The position numbers were made by a program, and so were the translations under genes. From Mediterraneibacter hominis (GTDB taxonomy: Bacteria; Bacillota; Clostridia; Lachnospirales; Lachnospiraceae): a stretch of 64,000 nt of DNA. Under the pieces are notes generated by a model. The model was not told the DNA's origin and did no database searches. It saw only the letters and a program-made list of their open reading frames with translations. Where the stretch lies: contig NZ_JACOPF010000001.1 of NCBI RefSeq assembly GCF_014287475.1, forward strand, positions 496,001 to 560,000, in the 5' to 3' direction. Positions 42,041 through 51,562 of this stretch are shown here, one piece after another (the stretch's first letter is position 1; each line of letters opens with the position of its first letter).

Positions 42041-42574
42041 ATGAAGAAAATAAAGATAAAACGAATAGGCATAACGGCGGTTTTGATTCTCGTCTGTTAC
42101 CTGCTTCAATGTACGGTATTTTCCTCATTAGAGCTCGCGGGGATTAAGCCGAATCTTATGATTATACTGATTTCTTCTATAGGGTTTATGAGGGGCTCAA
42201 AAGAAGGCATGTTCGTAGGCTTCTTTTCAGGTCTGCTGATTGATATACAGTTTGGAACCATAATAGGCATGTATGCGCTGATTTATCTTCTGATAGGTTA
42301 TGTGAATGGCATGTTTATGCAGATGTACTATGACGAAGACATTAAGCTGCCGTTGTTTTTGATTGCGGCAAGTGAATTCGTGTTTGGACTGATTGTCTAT
42401 TTTCTGATGTTTATGCTGCGCAGTGAGTTCTATTTCTGGTTTTATCTGAACCATATTATTATTCCGGAACTCATCTACACGATTGTAATAACCCTTGGTT
42501 TATATCCTCTGATTCTGTTTATCAACCACAGACTAGAAGCGGAAGAAAAAAGGAGTGCTAGTAAATTTGTTTAG
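42041..42574 (+). CDS. mreD: Rod-shape-determining protein MreD
   Basis: A small integral membrane protein of the elongasome with about five helices in 177 residues. ITAVLILVCYLLQCTVFSSLELAGIKPNLMIILISSIGFM shows the characteristic KPNL motif between the first helices. The end overlaps PBP2 by 20 bases. Recognised mainly by position and topology. Confidence 0.9.
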   Translation: MKKIKIKRIGITAVLILVCYLLQCTVFSSLELAGIKPNLMIILISSIGFMRGSKEGMFVGFFSGLLIDIQFGTIIGMYALIYLLIGYVNGMFMQMYYDEDIKLPLFLIAASEFVFGLIVYFLMFMLRSEFYFWFYLNHIIIPELIYTIVITLGLYPLILFINHRLEAEEKRSASKFV

Positions 42575-45443
42575 AGACATTTTAGAACGAATCAAAGATG
42601 GAATGCTACAAATGTTTAAATCCAGGCTTTTTGTACTGATTTTTGTATTTTGCACGATGTCCGTTATTTTAGTGGGCAGATTGTTTTACCTTCAGATTAT
42701 AAAAGGAGAGAATTACCTGGAAAATTATGAACTGACGATCCGAAAAACAAAGGAAATACCAGGGACTCGTGGAAATATCTATGATCGGAACGGAAACCTT
42801 CTCGCATACAATGAGCTGGCATATTCTGTGACGATCGAAGATACGATTACATCCAATACAGTAGCAGAGAAAAACGAAATTTTAAATGGTATATTGGATT
42901 CTGTACTAAATATCGTAGAATCTCATGGAGATTCCGTTATCAGTGATTTCGGAATTGTACTGGATTCTGCGGGAAATTATCAGTTCTCCCAGACGGACGA
43001 AACCCTCCGGCTTCGTTTTGTTGCAGATGTATACGGCCTGACTACGATTGACAAGCTGACTGAAAAACAGAAGAATCAGTCTGCCGAAGAGATTATCCAT
43101 TATCTCTGTACGGATAAGGTGTATGGGTACGGGCTGGATGATGAGAAGCTGGACAAAGAGTACATCCTGAAGATGGTAAATATGCGTTATGCAATCAATC
43201 TAAATAGTTTCCAGCAGTATATGTCTACGACGCTTGCCTTTGACGTAAGTGAGGAGACGGTAGCGGCGATTATGGAGAATAAAGATTCTCTGACGGGAGT
43301 AGATGTAGAAGAGGATTCTCTGCGTCGTTATACAGACAGTAAATATTTCGCGTCCATCATCGGATATACTGGAAAGATTTCACAGGAAGAATATGACGCC
43401 CTGGATAAAAATGATAAGAAAAAATATTCTCTTTCCGATATTGTCGGAAAATCTGGACTGGAACAGACAATGGATGAGGTGCTTCAAGGAAATAAAGGAG
43501 AACGAACCTTCTATGTAGACAGTCTGGGAAAAGTAACGGAAACAGTAAGCAGTACAGATCCCGGGGCTGGAAATGATGTGTATCTTACGATTGACAAAGA
43601 CCTGCAGGAAAAGACGTATCAGCTTTTAGAAGAAAAGCTTGCCGGTATTATTCTTTCTAAGCTGCATGATATGCTGGATTACGATCCAAGTACTGCTGAG
43701 GATGCCAGTGATATTATTATTCCGGTAGGAGATGCCTACAACGCATTCATTGCCAATGAAATTATCGATGAAACACATTTTGGAGCAGAGGATGCAGGTA
43801 CGGTGGAAAAGGCAGTATATGCCGTTTTCGAAGAAAGAAAAAATGCTGCTATCCCGGAAATTATCAACTATATGCAGGATGCAGATGCTGCTGCCTACAA
43901 CGAGCTCTCCGCAGAGATGCAGGCATATCTGGATTATATATCCATTGATGTGCTTCTGGAGGATACAGGAATTTTAATAAACGATGCCATAGATGTCAGT
44001 GATGAAACCTATCAGGCATGGACAAAGGAAGAAACGATCAATATAAATCAATACTTAAATTATGCGATTTCTAAAAACTGGATTGACACCTCCAAACTAG
44101 GTGATTATGTATCAGAGGAAAAATATTCGGATTCTGCGGAAATTTATCAGGGAATTTTAAAATTTTTACAAGATTATTTGAGTTCGGATATGAATTTCGA
44201 CAAACTTCTCTATAAATATCTTATAAAATCAGGGAGTATCAGTGGTGCTCAGATCTGTGCCATTGTATATGAGCAGGGAGTTTTGTCTATGGATGAAGCA
44301 GCTTACAATGGACTGATTGACGGCAGTGTGAATGCATTTTCCTGGCTGTACGGTAAAATAGAGAATCTGGAAATCACACCAGGCGATCTGGCTTTAGAGC
44401 CGTGTACTGGTTCGGCGGTAGTCAGCGATCCAAATACAGGGGAAGTGCTTGCCTGTGTATCCTATCCAGGATATGACAATAACCGTCTCGCTAATACAAT
44501 GGATTCTGAGTATTATAACAAACTGGTAACAGGACTATCCCGACCATTTTATAACAATGCAACCCAAGAACGAACTGCTCCTGGTTCTACTTACAAGATG
44601 CTTGTTTCTGTAGCAGGCCTGACAGAGGGAACTATCAATGCGGACACATTACATTTCTGTAACGGAGAATTTGAAAAAGTAACACCAAGTCCGCGATGCT
44701 GGGCCTATCCGAATGGACACGGAGACTTAAATGTAGTCGGAGCACTGGAGGTTTCCTGTAACGTGTTCTTCTATGAACTTGGATATGACATGAGTTTGGA
44801 CGGGAATGGAAATTATGACAGTGACAGAGGAACGGATACATTGGCAAAATATGCAAAAGCATTCGGGTTGGGTGAGAAATCTGGTCTGGAAATTCCAGAA
44901 TCTGAACCACAGATTTCAGACGAATACTCGATTCTTTCTGCAATCGGACAGGGGACTAACAACTATACTGTAAGCCAGTTAAACCGTTATGTAGCCACTG
45001 TTGCAAACCGCGGAACCGTATACGATCTGACGCTTCTCAAAAAGACTACAGATGCAGACGGAAAGCTTATCAAAGAATATGAACCTGAGGTTGTAAACAC
45101 AATGGATGACATCAGTGATGAAACTTGGGATCTGGTACATCAGGGAATGATCAACATGGTTGCAAGCACTTCCAGCTTTAACGGGCTGGAGATAACTATG
45201 GCGGGAAAAACCGGTACGGCACAGCAGAGTGACATTCATCCAGACCATGCACTTTTTGTAGGGTTTGCTCCGGCAGAAGATCCGGAGATTGCAATTTCAG
45301 TCCGGATTGCCAATGGATACAATTCCGGATATACAGCTGAGATTGGCAGAGATATTGTGAAAATCAAATACGGGTTGTCCGGCTCCGATGAGTTGATTAC
45401 TGGTTCCGCAGCAGAATTAGGCACGGCACTCGCAGGGGATTAG
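42555..45443 (+). CDS. Penicillin-binding protein 2 (class B, elongation) with large insertion
   Basis: A 962-residue peptidoglycan D,D-transpeptidase with one membrane helix (about 23-42) and the RGNIYDRNGNLLAYN dimerisation motif. Transpeptidase motifs: STYK with Ser678, SCN at 734-736 and KTG at 885-887. A helical acidic insertion of about 265 residues (about 350-615) separates IDKDLQEKTY from GSAVVSDPNTGEVLA, explaining why it exceeds the usual 600-700 residues. The start is uncertain: GTG 42555 lies very close to AAAAGGAG; TTG 42567 has better spacing. It completes the mre operon. Confidence 0.92.
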   Translation: MLVNLFRDILERIKDGMLQMFKSRLFVLIFVFCTMSVILVGRLFYLQIIKGENYLENYELTIRKTKEIPGTRGNIYDRNGNLLAYNELAYSVTIEDTITSNTVAEKNEILNGILDSVLNIVESHGDSVISDFGIVLDSAGNYQFSQTDETLRLRFVADVYGLTTIDKLTEKQKNQSAEEIIHYLCTDKVYGYGLDDEKLDKEYILKMVNMRYAINLNSFQQYMSTTLAFDVSEETVAAIMENKDSLTGVDVEEDSLRRYTDSKYFASIIGYTGKISQEEYDALDKNDKKKYSLSDIVGKSGLEQTMDEVLQGNKGERTFYVDSLGKVTETVSSTDPGAGNDVYLTIDKDLQEKTYQLLEEKLAGIILSKLHDMLDYDPSTAEDASDIIIPVGDAYNAFIANEIIDETHFGAEDAGTVEKAVYAVFEERKNAAIPEIINYMQDADAAAYNELSAEMQAYLDYISIDVLLEDTGILINDAIDVSDETYQAWTKEETININQYLNYAISKNWIDTSKLGDYVSEEKYSDSAEIYQGILKFLQDYLSSDMNFDKLLYKYLIKSGSISGAQICAIVYEQGVLSMDEAAYNGLIDGSVNAFSWLYGKIENLEITPGDLALEPCTGSAVVSDPNTGEVLACVSYPGYDNNRLANTMDSEYYNKLVTGLSRPFYNNATQERTAPGSTYKMLVSVAGLTEGTINADTLHFCNGEFEKVTPSPRCWAYPNGHGDLNVVGALEVSCNVFFYELGYDMSLDGNGNYDSDRGTDTLAKYAKAFGLGEKSGLEIPESEPQISDEYSILSAIGQGTNNYTVSQLNRYVATVANRGTVYDLTLLKKTTDADGKLIKEYEPEVVNTMDDISDETWDLVHQGMINMVASTSSFNGLEITMAGKTGTAQQSDIHPDHALFVGFAPAEDPEIAISVRIANGYNSGYTAEIGRDIVKIKYGLSGSDELITGSAAELGTALAGD

Positions 45444-45463
45444 TAAAGGATGTGAGAAAATAC

Positions 45464-46108
45464 ATGGACAGACTGGTGACCATCAAAAGTAGCCGTTATG
45501 GAATGGAAATTCATTTACATTCAGAGGTGCCTTTTGACGAATTAAAAAGCGCACTGATTTTTAAACTGAAGAATTCCGCCCGTTTTTTTGAAGGTGCTCA
45601 TATGGCACTTTCTCTGACGGGGCGCAAGCTTACAGAAGAGGAGGAGCATGTAATTCTTGATTTGATTTCTGAATTAACAGGAATTGACATCTTATGTATT
45701 ATAGAACAAGATGAAAAGAAGGAATGGATGTACAAAAGCGTTGTAGAACAGACTCTATCCAATATTCAGAAACGGGAAGGGCAGTTTTACAGAGGAACCT
45801 TGAGTAGAAGGCAAGTATTAGAATCAGATTCCAGTATTGTGATTTTAGGAGATGTTGAGCTGGGTGCCAGGGTAGTTGCCAAAGGAAGTGTCGTAGTTGT
45901 GGGAACTCTTCAGGGGACTGTCCATGCCGGCGCTTCCGGTGATACAAGTGCTTTTGTCGTCGCACTGTCTATGCAGCCCAAACAGCTTCGCATTGGAGGG
46001 ATTGAAGCGAAACGCCAGATCATTTTCCAGGAAAGTCTCTCCATAGATGGCCCCAAAATTGCAGTAGCCGAGGGAAACCATATTTATCTGGATCCACTTG
46101 TAGAGTAA
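45464..46108 (+). CDS. minC: Septum site-determining protein MinC
   Basis: FtsZ inhibitor activated by MinD. The N-terminal domain covers about residues 1-95. The C-terminal beta-helix contains GTLSRRQVLESDSSIVILGDVELGARVVAKGSVVVVGTLQGTVHAGA and the MinD-contact region near the end. ATG 45464 (MDRLVTIKSSRYG) matches family starts; GTG 45452 overlaps the AAAGGA site. Length 214. It follows PBP2 after 20 bases and leads the min set. Confidence 0.94.
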   Translation: MDRLVTIKSSRYGMEIHLHSEVPFDELKSALIFKLKNSARFFEGAHMALSLTGRKLTEEEEHVILDLISELTGIDILCIIEQDEKKEWMYKSVVEQTLSNIQKREGQFYRGTLSRRQVLESDSSIVILGDVELGARVVAKGSVVVVGTLQGTVHAGASGDTSAFVVALSMQPKQLRIGGIEAKRQIIFQESLSIDGPKIAVAEGNHIYLDPLVE

Positions 46109-46143
46109 TCAAAGGAATAAGAAGTTGTAGGAGGAAGAAAGAC

Positions 46144-46935
46144 ATGGGCAAAGTGATTGTCATTACATCAGGAAAAGGCGGAGTCGGCAAGACGACTACG
46201 ACAGCAAATATAGGAATCGGGTTATCACGTCTTGGTAAAAAAGTGATCGTAATAGATACAGATTTAGGACTTCGAAATCTGGATGTTGTTATGGGATTGG
46301 AAAACAGAATCGTATATAACCTGGTTGATGTCATAGAAGGGAGCTGCCGTCTGAAACAGGCTTTGATCAAAGACAAACGTTTTCCGGAACTATATCTGCT
46401 TCCTTCCGCACAGACGAAAGATAAAACAAGCGTCTCGCCAGAACAGATGAAAAAATTGATTGAAGATTTAAAAAATGAGTTTGACTACATCCTTCTGGAC
46501 TGTCCCGCTGGAATAGAACAGGGCTTTCAAAATGCGATTGCCGGAGCAGATCGTTCCATTATCGTGACAACACCAGAAGTCTCGGCAATACGGGATGCAG
46601 ATCGAATTATCGGACTTTTGGAGGCAAAAGGTATTAAGCAAAATTCTCTTTTGATCAACCGTCTGCGGGTAGATATGGTCAGAAGAGGAGATATGATGTC
46701 TGTGGAAGATGTCACAGAAATACTTGCCATTGACCTTCTGGGAGTCATACCTGATGATGAAAAGGTAGTAATTGCCACAAACCAGGGAGAACCGGTTGTC
46801 GGAGAAGATAGCCCCTCTGGACAAGCTTATGATAAAGTATGCAGAAGGCTTCTCGGAGAAGAGATACCAATTACGGACTTTTCTCATGCAGAAGGACTGC
46901 TTACCAGATTTTCTAATCTTTTTAGAAAGAATTAG
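46144..46935 (+). CDS. minD: Septum site-determining ATPase MinD
   Basis: A membrane-cycling ParA-type ATPase. The deviant Walker A GKGGVGKTTTTAN (residues 10-22, with K11 and K16), VIDTDLGLRNLDVVMG, and DCPAGIEQGFQNAI are intact. The C-terminal amphipathic helix is GLLTRFSNLFRKN. Length 263. The ATG follows GTAGGAGGAAAGAC. It recruits MinC and is stimulated by MinE, both adjacent. Confidence 0.98.
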   Translation: MGKVIVITSGKGGVGKTTTTANIGIGLSRLGKKVIVIDTDLGLRNLDVVMGLENRIVYNLVDVIEGSCRLKQALIKDKRFPELYLLPSAQTKDKTSVSPEQMKKLIEDLKNEFDYILLDCPAGIEQGFQNAIAGADRSIIVTTPEVSAIRDADRIIGLLEAKGIKQNSLLINRLRVDMVRRGDMMSVEDVTEILAIDLLGVIPDDEKVVIATNQGEPVVGEDSPSGQAYDKVCRRLLGEEIPITDFSHAEGLLTRFSNLFRKN

Positions 46936-46945
46936 GAGGTCTTAC

Positions 46946-47155
46946 ATGAGTGTGCCATCTGTTTTTGTTGCGAAAGAAAGACTGAAAAATCTGCTGAATG
47001 CAGACAGAATGCAGTGTACACCCGATGCGTGCGAGCGTTTATCTTCCGATTTATATCATACCGTATCTAAATATATGGAAATCAAACCGGAGAATTTTAA
47101 CATACAGATAACACGTACAGATATACATATCAAATATACAGGAGAAAATCATTGA
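46946..47155 (+). CDS. minE: Cell division topological specificity factor MinE
   Basis: A 69-residue MinE, shorter than the 88 of E. coli. AKERLKNLLNADRMQCTPDACERL matches the anti-MinCD helix and its linker; DLYHTVSKYMEIKPENFNIQITR is the dimerisation domain. The ATG follows TTAGGAGGTCTTAC; the upstream frame to 46772 lies within minD. Presence of MinE rather than DivIVA-only control implies oscillation. The stop overlaps the rodA TTG. Confidence 0.93.
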   Translation: MSVPSVFVAKERLKNLLNADRMQCTPDACERLSSDLYHTVSKYMEIKPENFNIQITRTDIHIKYTGENH

Positions 47156-48288
47156 AATTAAAGTTATACATTCAGAACATGAAACAGAGGTATCATATAA
47201 AAGATTATAAATTCAGCCTGATTATTCTTGTGCTGATTCTGTCCGTTATTGGCATATTTATGGTTGGAAGTGCCCGTCCGGATCTTCAGACAAAGCAGAT
47301 TATGGGCGTATTTATTGGAATCGGCGCTATGGTGGTGATTTCCTTTGTCGACTATAAATGGGTACTGAACTTTTATTGGATTTTATATGGTGTCAATTTG
47401 CTGCTTCTTGTGGCTGTACCATTATTCGGAGTGTCTGCAAATGGTGCAAAACGGTGGTTGGATATCGGTATTACACAGTTTCAGCCTTCGGATCTTACGA
47501 AAATCCTGATGATTTTATTTTTTGCAAGGTTTTTGTCAGACAGAGAAGCCGCAATCAATGATAAAAAGACGATTCTTCAGGGGATTGCCCTGATTCTGCC
47601 TTCTCTGTTTTTCATATATGAACAGCCGAATCTGTCTACTACGATCTGTGTCGGTGCGCTGTTCTGTGTATTGATGTTTATGGGCGGGCTTAGTTATAAG
47701 TTCATAGGTACAGTCCTGGCCATTATCGTTCCAACCGCAGCAATTTTACTCGCAGTTGTAATTCAGCCAAACCAGCCTTTTTTGAAGGACTATCAGCAGA
47801 ATCGTATTCTTGCCTGGCTGGAACCAGAGAAGTATGAATCAGAGGAGGCCTACCAGCAGCTTAATTCGATAACGGCGATTGGCTCTGGACAATTAACCGG
47901 AAAAGGGTATAACAATGATTCTACAGTATCTGTAAAAAACGGAAATTTTGTTTCTGAACCTCAGACAGACTTTATTTTTGCTATAATTGGAGAAGAATTG
48001 GGATTTGTGGGTTGTTGTGTTGTCATAATTTTGTTATTATTAATAGTAATAGATTGTATTTTAATAGGCTTGCGGGCAAAAGATACGGCAGGGCGCATCA
48101 TCTGTGCCGGAGTCGCCGCACTGATAGGAATACAGAGCTTTATCAATATCAGTGTGGCTACCATGATATTCCCGAACACAGGAATTTCTCTGCCCTTTGT
48201 AAGCTACGGACTGACTTCTGTTGTGTGTTTTTTTATGGGAATTGGGTTCGTCTTGAATGTCGGCTTACAGCCTAACAAATATCAATAG
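47152..48288 (+). CDS. rodA: SEDS glycosyltransferase RodA (FtsW/RodA/SpoVE family)
   Basis: A polytopic peptidoglycan glycan polymerase of 378 residues, partner of a class B PBP. The SEDS signature GVSANGAKRWLDIGITQFQPSDLTKI and the C-terminal NISVATMIFPNTGISLPFVSYG are intact, including the key Asp region DFIFAIIGEELGF. It starts with TTG, overlapping the minE stop, with AGGAG 7 bases before. Assignment to RodA rather than FtsW follows from its place in the mre/PBP2 cluster; SpoVE is a less likely alternative. Confidence 0.9.
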   Translation: MKLKLYIQNMKQRYHIKDYKFSLIILVLILSVIGIFMVGSARPDLQTKQIMGVFIGIGAMVVISFVDYKWVLNFYWILYGVNLLLLVAVPLFGVSANGAKRWLDIGITQFQPSDLTKILMILFFARFLSDREAAINDKKTILQGIALILPSLFFIYEQPNLSTTICVGALFCVLMFMGGLSYKFIGTVLAIIVPTAAILLAVVIQPNQPFLKDYQQNRILAWLEPEKYESEEAYQQLNSITAIGSGQLTGKGYNNDSTVSVKNGNFVSEPQTDFIFAIIGEELGFVGCCVVIILLLLIVIDCILIGLRAKDTAGRIICAGVAALIGIQSFINISVATMIFPNTGISLPFVSYGLTSVVCFFMGIGFVLNVGLQPNKYQ

Positions 48289-48304
48289 AGGAGAGAATGC
48301 GAAT

Positions 48305-48700
48305 ATGAACATAGGATTAGTAGCGCATGATGCGAAGAAAAAACTGATGCAAAATTTCTGTATCGCATACCGCGGAATACTGAGCAAACATTCTTTGTTT
48401 GCTACAGAGACAACGGGGGTACTGGTAGAAAGTGTGACAAATTTGAGCATCCACAAATATCTTGCAGGCCATCTGGGAGGAAAGCAGCAGCTCGGAGCAC
48501 AGATAGAGCACAACGAAATGGATCTGCTTATCTTTTTCAGAGATCCGCTTACCTCACGTTCACATGAACCAGATGTCAACGACATTGTAAAATTATGTGA
48601 TATGTATAATATTCCGATAGCGACAAATATTGCAACTGCGGAGGCTTTGATTCTAGCATTGGACAGAGGAGATTTAGACTGGCGTGAAATGTACAGATAA
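48305..48700 (+). CDS. mgsA: Methylglyoxal synthase
   Basis: Converts dihydroxyacetone phosphate to methylglyoxal and phosphate. The 131-residue product matches the family: NIGLVAHDAKKKLM, the GHLGGKQQLGAQI phosphate-binding loop, MDLLIFFRDPLT with the catalytic Asp, and IPIATNIATAEALI. ATG 48305 follows AGAGGAGAGAATGCG; longer frames run into rodA. It overlaps the carboxypeptidase by 17 bases. Lies oddly within the wall gene block. Confidence 0.96.
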   Translation: MNIGLVAHDAKKKLMQNFCIAYRGILSKHSLFATETTGVLVESVTNLSIHKYLAGHLGGKQQLGAQIEHNEMDLLIFFRDPLTSRSHEPDVNDIVKLCDMYNIPIATNIATAEALILALDRGDLDWREMYR

Positions 48701-49721
48701 GAGCAGAAATTTAAGAAGAAGACAGAGAAGCAGACAGCGAAAGAAACGGATACGCCGGCTTCTTTTATGTATAAGTCTGGTGGTAATTCTCGTGTCTGCA
48801 GGTGTCATAGGAGTGCTGGCATACCGAGACAGCCAGAAAAATTATACCGTCGAGTATGAAAGGACAGCGTATAATCAGAAACTCTTCGAAGGAGATATGT
48901 TTGCAGAAAACCTTTGTGTTTCTGATTCGGATGTAGCCTTAGCAGGCTTTACAGACAATACCAGTCTTCATGCGGCAGGGCTGTTTGACATAAATGAGGC
49001 AAACGTTCTCTATGGGTACCATCTGTATGAAAAACTGTTTCCGGCAAGTACAACAAAGGTTATGACTGCTTATGTAGCGTTGAAATATGGAAATTTGGAA
49101 GACACCGTAACAGTCAGTGAGCATGCTGTTGATTTGGAATGGGATTCCTCTGTCTGTGGTTTACAGGCGGGAGACACATTGACTTTATACGATCTGCTTT
49201 GCGGATTGTTGCTGCAGTCAGGAAATGATGCAGGAATTGCCATTGCAGAACATGTTTCAGGAAGTGAAGAGGCTTTTGTCTCTCTGATGAATGAAGAGGC
49301 AAAAAAACTAGGAGCTACAGGGACTAATTTTACAAATCCTCATGGCCTGCAAGATGAAAATCACTATACGACTGCCTATGATTTGTATCTAATGTTTAAT
49401 GCGACGGTACAAGACGAGCGATTTGTGGAAATTCTTGAGAAAACCACTTATTCTGCTTCTATTACAGGAGGAGACGGTACGGTTCGTACGCAGGAATGGA
49501 CCCCGACGAATTATTATGCACTGGGAGAAGCCAAAGCCCCCGATGGTGTCCGTGTACTGGGCGGAAAGACTGGAACTACAGATGAGGCAGGTTCTTGCCT
49601 TATTCTTTACAGTGAGGACATAGAAAACCGCCCTTATATATCCATTGTTATGGGAGCAGATGAAAAGAGTATTTTATACGATGAAATGTCAGCATTACTG
49701 GCAAGGGGAATTGCGGACTGA
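48684..49721 (+). CDS. Serine-type D-Ala-D-Ala carboxypeptidase (peptidase S11)
   Basis: A 345-residue low-molecular-weight PBP trimming pentapeptides. A strongly basic N-terminus (RNLRRRQRSRQRKKRIRR) precedes a membrane segment at about 26-46, so it is anchored rather than released. Catalytic motifs: STTK in FPASTTKVM, SGN in QSGNDAG, and KTG in GGKTGTTDEAG. The start codon is GTG inside mgsA; no other start is available before the anchor. A bidirectional terminator follows. DacF-like is the nearest description; the paralogue cannot be fixed. Confidence 0.9.
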   Translation: MKCTDKSRNLRRRQRSRQRKKRIRRLLLCISLVVILVSAGVIGVLAYRDSQKNYTVEYERTAYNQKLFEGDMFAENLCVSDSDVALAGFTDNTSLHAAGLFDINEANVLYGYHLYEKLFPASTTKVMTAYVALKYGNLEDTVTVSEHAVDLEWDSSVCGLQAGDTLTLYDLLCGLLLQSGNDAGIAIAEHVSGSEEAFVSLMNEEAKKLGATGTNFTNPHGLQDENHYTTAYDLYLMFNATVQDERFVEILEKTTYSASITGGDGTVRTQEWTPTNYYALGEAKAPDGVRVLGGKTGTTDEAGSCLILYSEDIENRPYISIVMGADEKSILYDEMSALLARGIAD

Positions 49722-49734
49722 CAGGCGAATAAAA

Positions 49735-49787
49735 GACCCGTATCTATCTGAACGGATGTTGTTGATAGATACGGGCCTTTCTTTTTT
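49735..49787. terminator. Bidirectional terminator
   Basis: CCCGTATCTATC and GATAGATACGGG form a perfect 12-bp stem followed by CCTTTCTTTTTT. It closes the mre-min-dac transcript and also the convergent DUF378 gene; the terminal bases overlap that gene's stop. Confidence 0.92.
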
Positions 49788-49992
49788 ATGATTCTGACAT
49801 GCTGTGTATTCTGCCGTACAGACTGATAAGATATAGTCCGCTAAGACCTACAACCGCATATACAATCCGAGAAATCCAGCTTAGATTCCCAAAAAGGAAT
49901 GCAACGAGATCAAAACGGAAAATACCTACTAAAAGCCAGTTGACTGCTCCGATAATGACAATAGTAAGGGCAGTGTTATCAAACCACTTCAT
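49786..49992 (-). CDS. DUF378-family small membrane protein
   Basis: A 68-residue protein with two hydrophobic helices: ALTIVIIGAVNWLLVGIFRFDLVAFLFG and ISRIVYAVVGLSGLYLIS. The GAVNWLLVG-FDLVA pattern is that of the DUF378 (YuzA) family; function unknown. The minus-strand ATG follows AAAAAAGGAGGAAACAAC. It is convergent with the carboxypeptidase gene and shares its terminator. Confidence 0.87.
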   Translation of the reverse strand: MKWFDNTALTIVIIGAVNWLLVGIFRFDLVAFLFGNLSWISRIVYAVVGLSGLYLISLYGRIHSMSES

Positions 49993-50153
49993 GTTGTTTC
50001 CTCCTTTTTTGTATCCATACCTTCATTATTTCCACAAAAACTGGAAATATACATTTAAAAATGGTATACTTTAACGTGCGAAGCGACTATGTAAGTATTT
50101 GTATTGTATTTGAAAGGTATTATATTCATTATATTAAGGAGGAGACAATTCAT

Positions 50154-51542
50154 TTGGCATCCAGGAAAAATAATTCCATTAATATAAAAAAATATAAAAA
50201 CAGGCGCGAATGGAATGTAGGTATCATTATTTTTATCGTTGTACTGGTTTATCTGATCGTGACAGTCTTTACATATGCTACAAGTAAAAAGGTTTCTGCT
50301 TACGAGGTGCGTAAAGGAAGCATTGTAAAGGATAACTCATATACCGGCTTTGTTGTCCGCCAGGAAAGTGTTGTGTATTCTGATATAGGCGGGTATATCA
50401 GTTATTATCAGAATGAAAACAGTAAAGTAAAGGCGGGGGCATCCGTCTATGCTGTTTCCTCACAAAAGCTGACTGTTCCCACAGAAGAAAAAGCAGAGGA
50501 AGAGACAGCGGATTTAAACGAGGATATGCAGAATAATCTGATCTTTAAGATGCAGCAATTTAACGAAAATTATGATCCTCAGAAATATTCTTCTGTGTAT
50601 TCTTTGAAGAATGAAATTACTACATCATTGCAGAATATAGGCAGTCAGACAAAAACCTCCCAGCTCGCGGCTGTCATAGCATCCAGCGGACAAGATGTTT
50701 CCTCTTTTCAGACATCTCAGGATGGAATCGTTGTGATGACAGTAGATGGATATGAATCTGTAACAAAAGACACGTTTACAGAAGAAAACTTTGACCGAAG
50801 CAGCTATGAGAGTATCCAATTACAGGATCAAATGCAGATAGAGGCAGGGGAGCCGGCTTATAAACTGGTCACAAGCGAAAATTGGTCTGTGATTGTTCAG
50901 CTTGATAAAGAAACAGCAGAAGAACTGAAAGAAACACAGAGCATAAAAACCAGAATCGACAAAGACAGTGAAACAATGTGGGCGGATTTTTCTGTCATAG
51001 AAAAAGATGGAAAATTTTATGGCTGCCTGGATTTTGATAATTCTATGATACGTTATGCACAGGAGCGTTATTTAAATATAGAACTCATTTTAGAGGATGA
51101 GACAGGCTTGAAAATTCCAAGGACATCTGTAGTAGAAAAAGATTTCTATGTCATTCCAGAAGAATATATTACGACTGGCGGCGACAGTTCCGACTCCGGC
51201 GTGCTGGTACAGACAGAGGGAAAAGAAGCACAGTTTAAAACCATCGATATTTATGACATTTCGGAAGAAGGAGAAGTGTATGTAAGCCTCTCCGATTTTG
51301 AAGAGGGAACGATACTCATAAAACCGGAATCCTCTGAAACATATACGATAAAGGAAAAGAAGCCCTTGAAGGGAGCATATAATATCAACCAGGGATACGC
51401 CGTATTTAAAGTAGTAGATATTCTCTGTGAAAGTGATGAATACTATATTGTGCAGGATGGAGATGCTTATGGCCTTAACAATTATGACCATATTGTGCAG
51501 GATGGAAACAGTATGAAGGAAGATGAAATTGTATTTCAATAA
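50154..51542 (+). CDS. HlyD-like membrane-anchored protein preceding the sepF cluster
   Basis: A 462-residue protein with a short basic N-terminus, one membrane helix (about 24-44, VGIIIFIVVLVYLIVTVFTYA) and a long extracytoplasmic region: a barrel-sandwich-like stretch (SYTGFVVRQESVVYSDIGGYISYYQNENS...VKAGASVYAVS), a mixed helical middle, and a C-terminal beta region. It resembles HlyD-family adaptors, but no transporter pump is nearby. TTG 50154 after AAGGAGGAG is the likely start. Location just before yggS-sepF suggests a role at the wall or division machinery (inference). Confidence 0.72.
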   Translation: MASRKNNSINIKKYKNRREWNVGIIIFIVVLVYLIVTVFTYATSKKVSAYEVRKGSIVKDNSYTGFVVRQESVVYSDIGGYISYYQNENSKVKAGASVYAVSSQKLTVPTEEKAEEETADLNEDMQNNLIFKMQQFNENYDPQKYSSVYSLKNEITTSLQNIGSQTKTSQLAAVIASSGQDVSSFQTSQDGIVVMTVDGYESVTKDTFTEENFDRSSYESIQLQDQMQIEAGEPAYKLVTSENWSVIVQLDKETAEELKETQSIKTRIDKDSETMWADFSVIEKDGKFYGCLDFDNSMIRYAQERYLNIELILEDETGLKIPRTSVVEKDFYVIPEEYITTGGDSSDSGVLVQTEGKEAQFKTIDIYDISEEGEVYVSLSDFEEGTILIKPESSETYTIKEKKPLKGAYNINQGYAVFKVVDILCESDEYYIVQDGDAYGLNNYDHIVQDGNSMKEDEIVFQ

Positions 51543-51562
51543 GAAAGGCAGGAGAAGAGACT

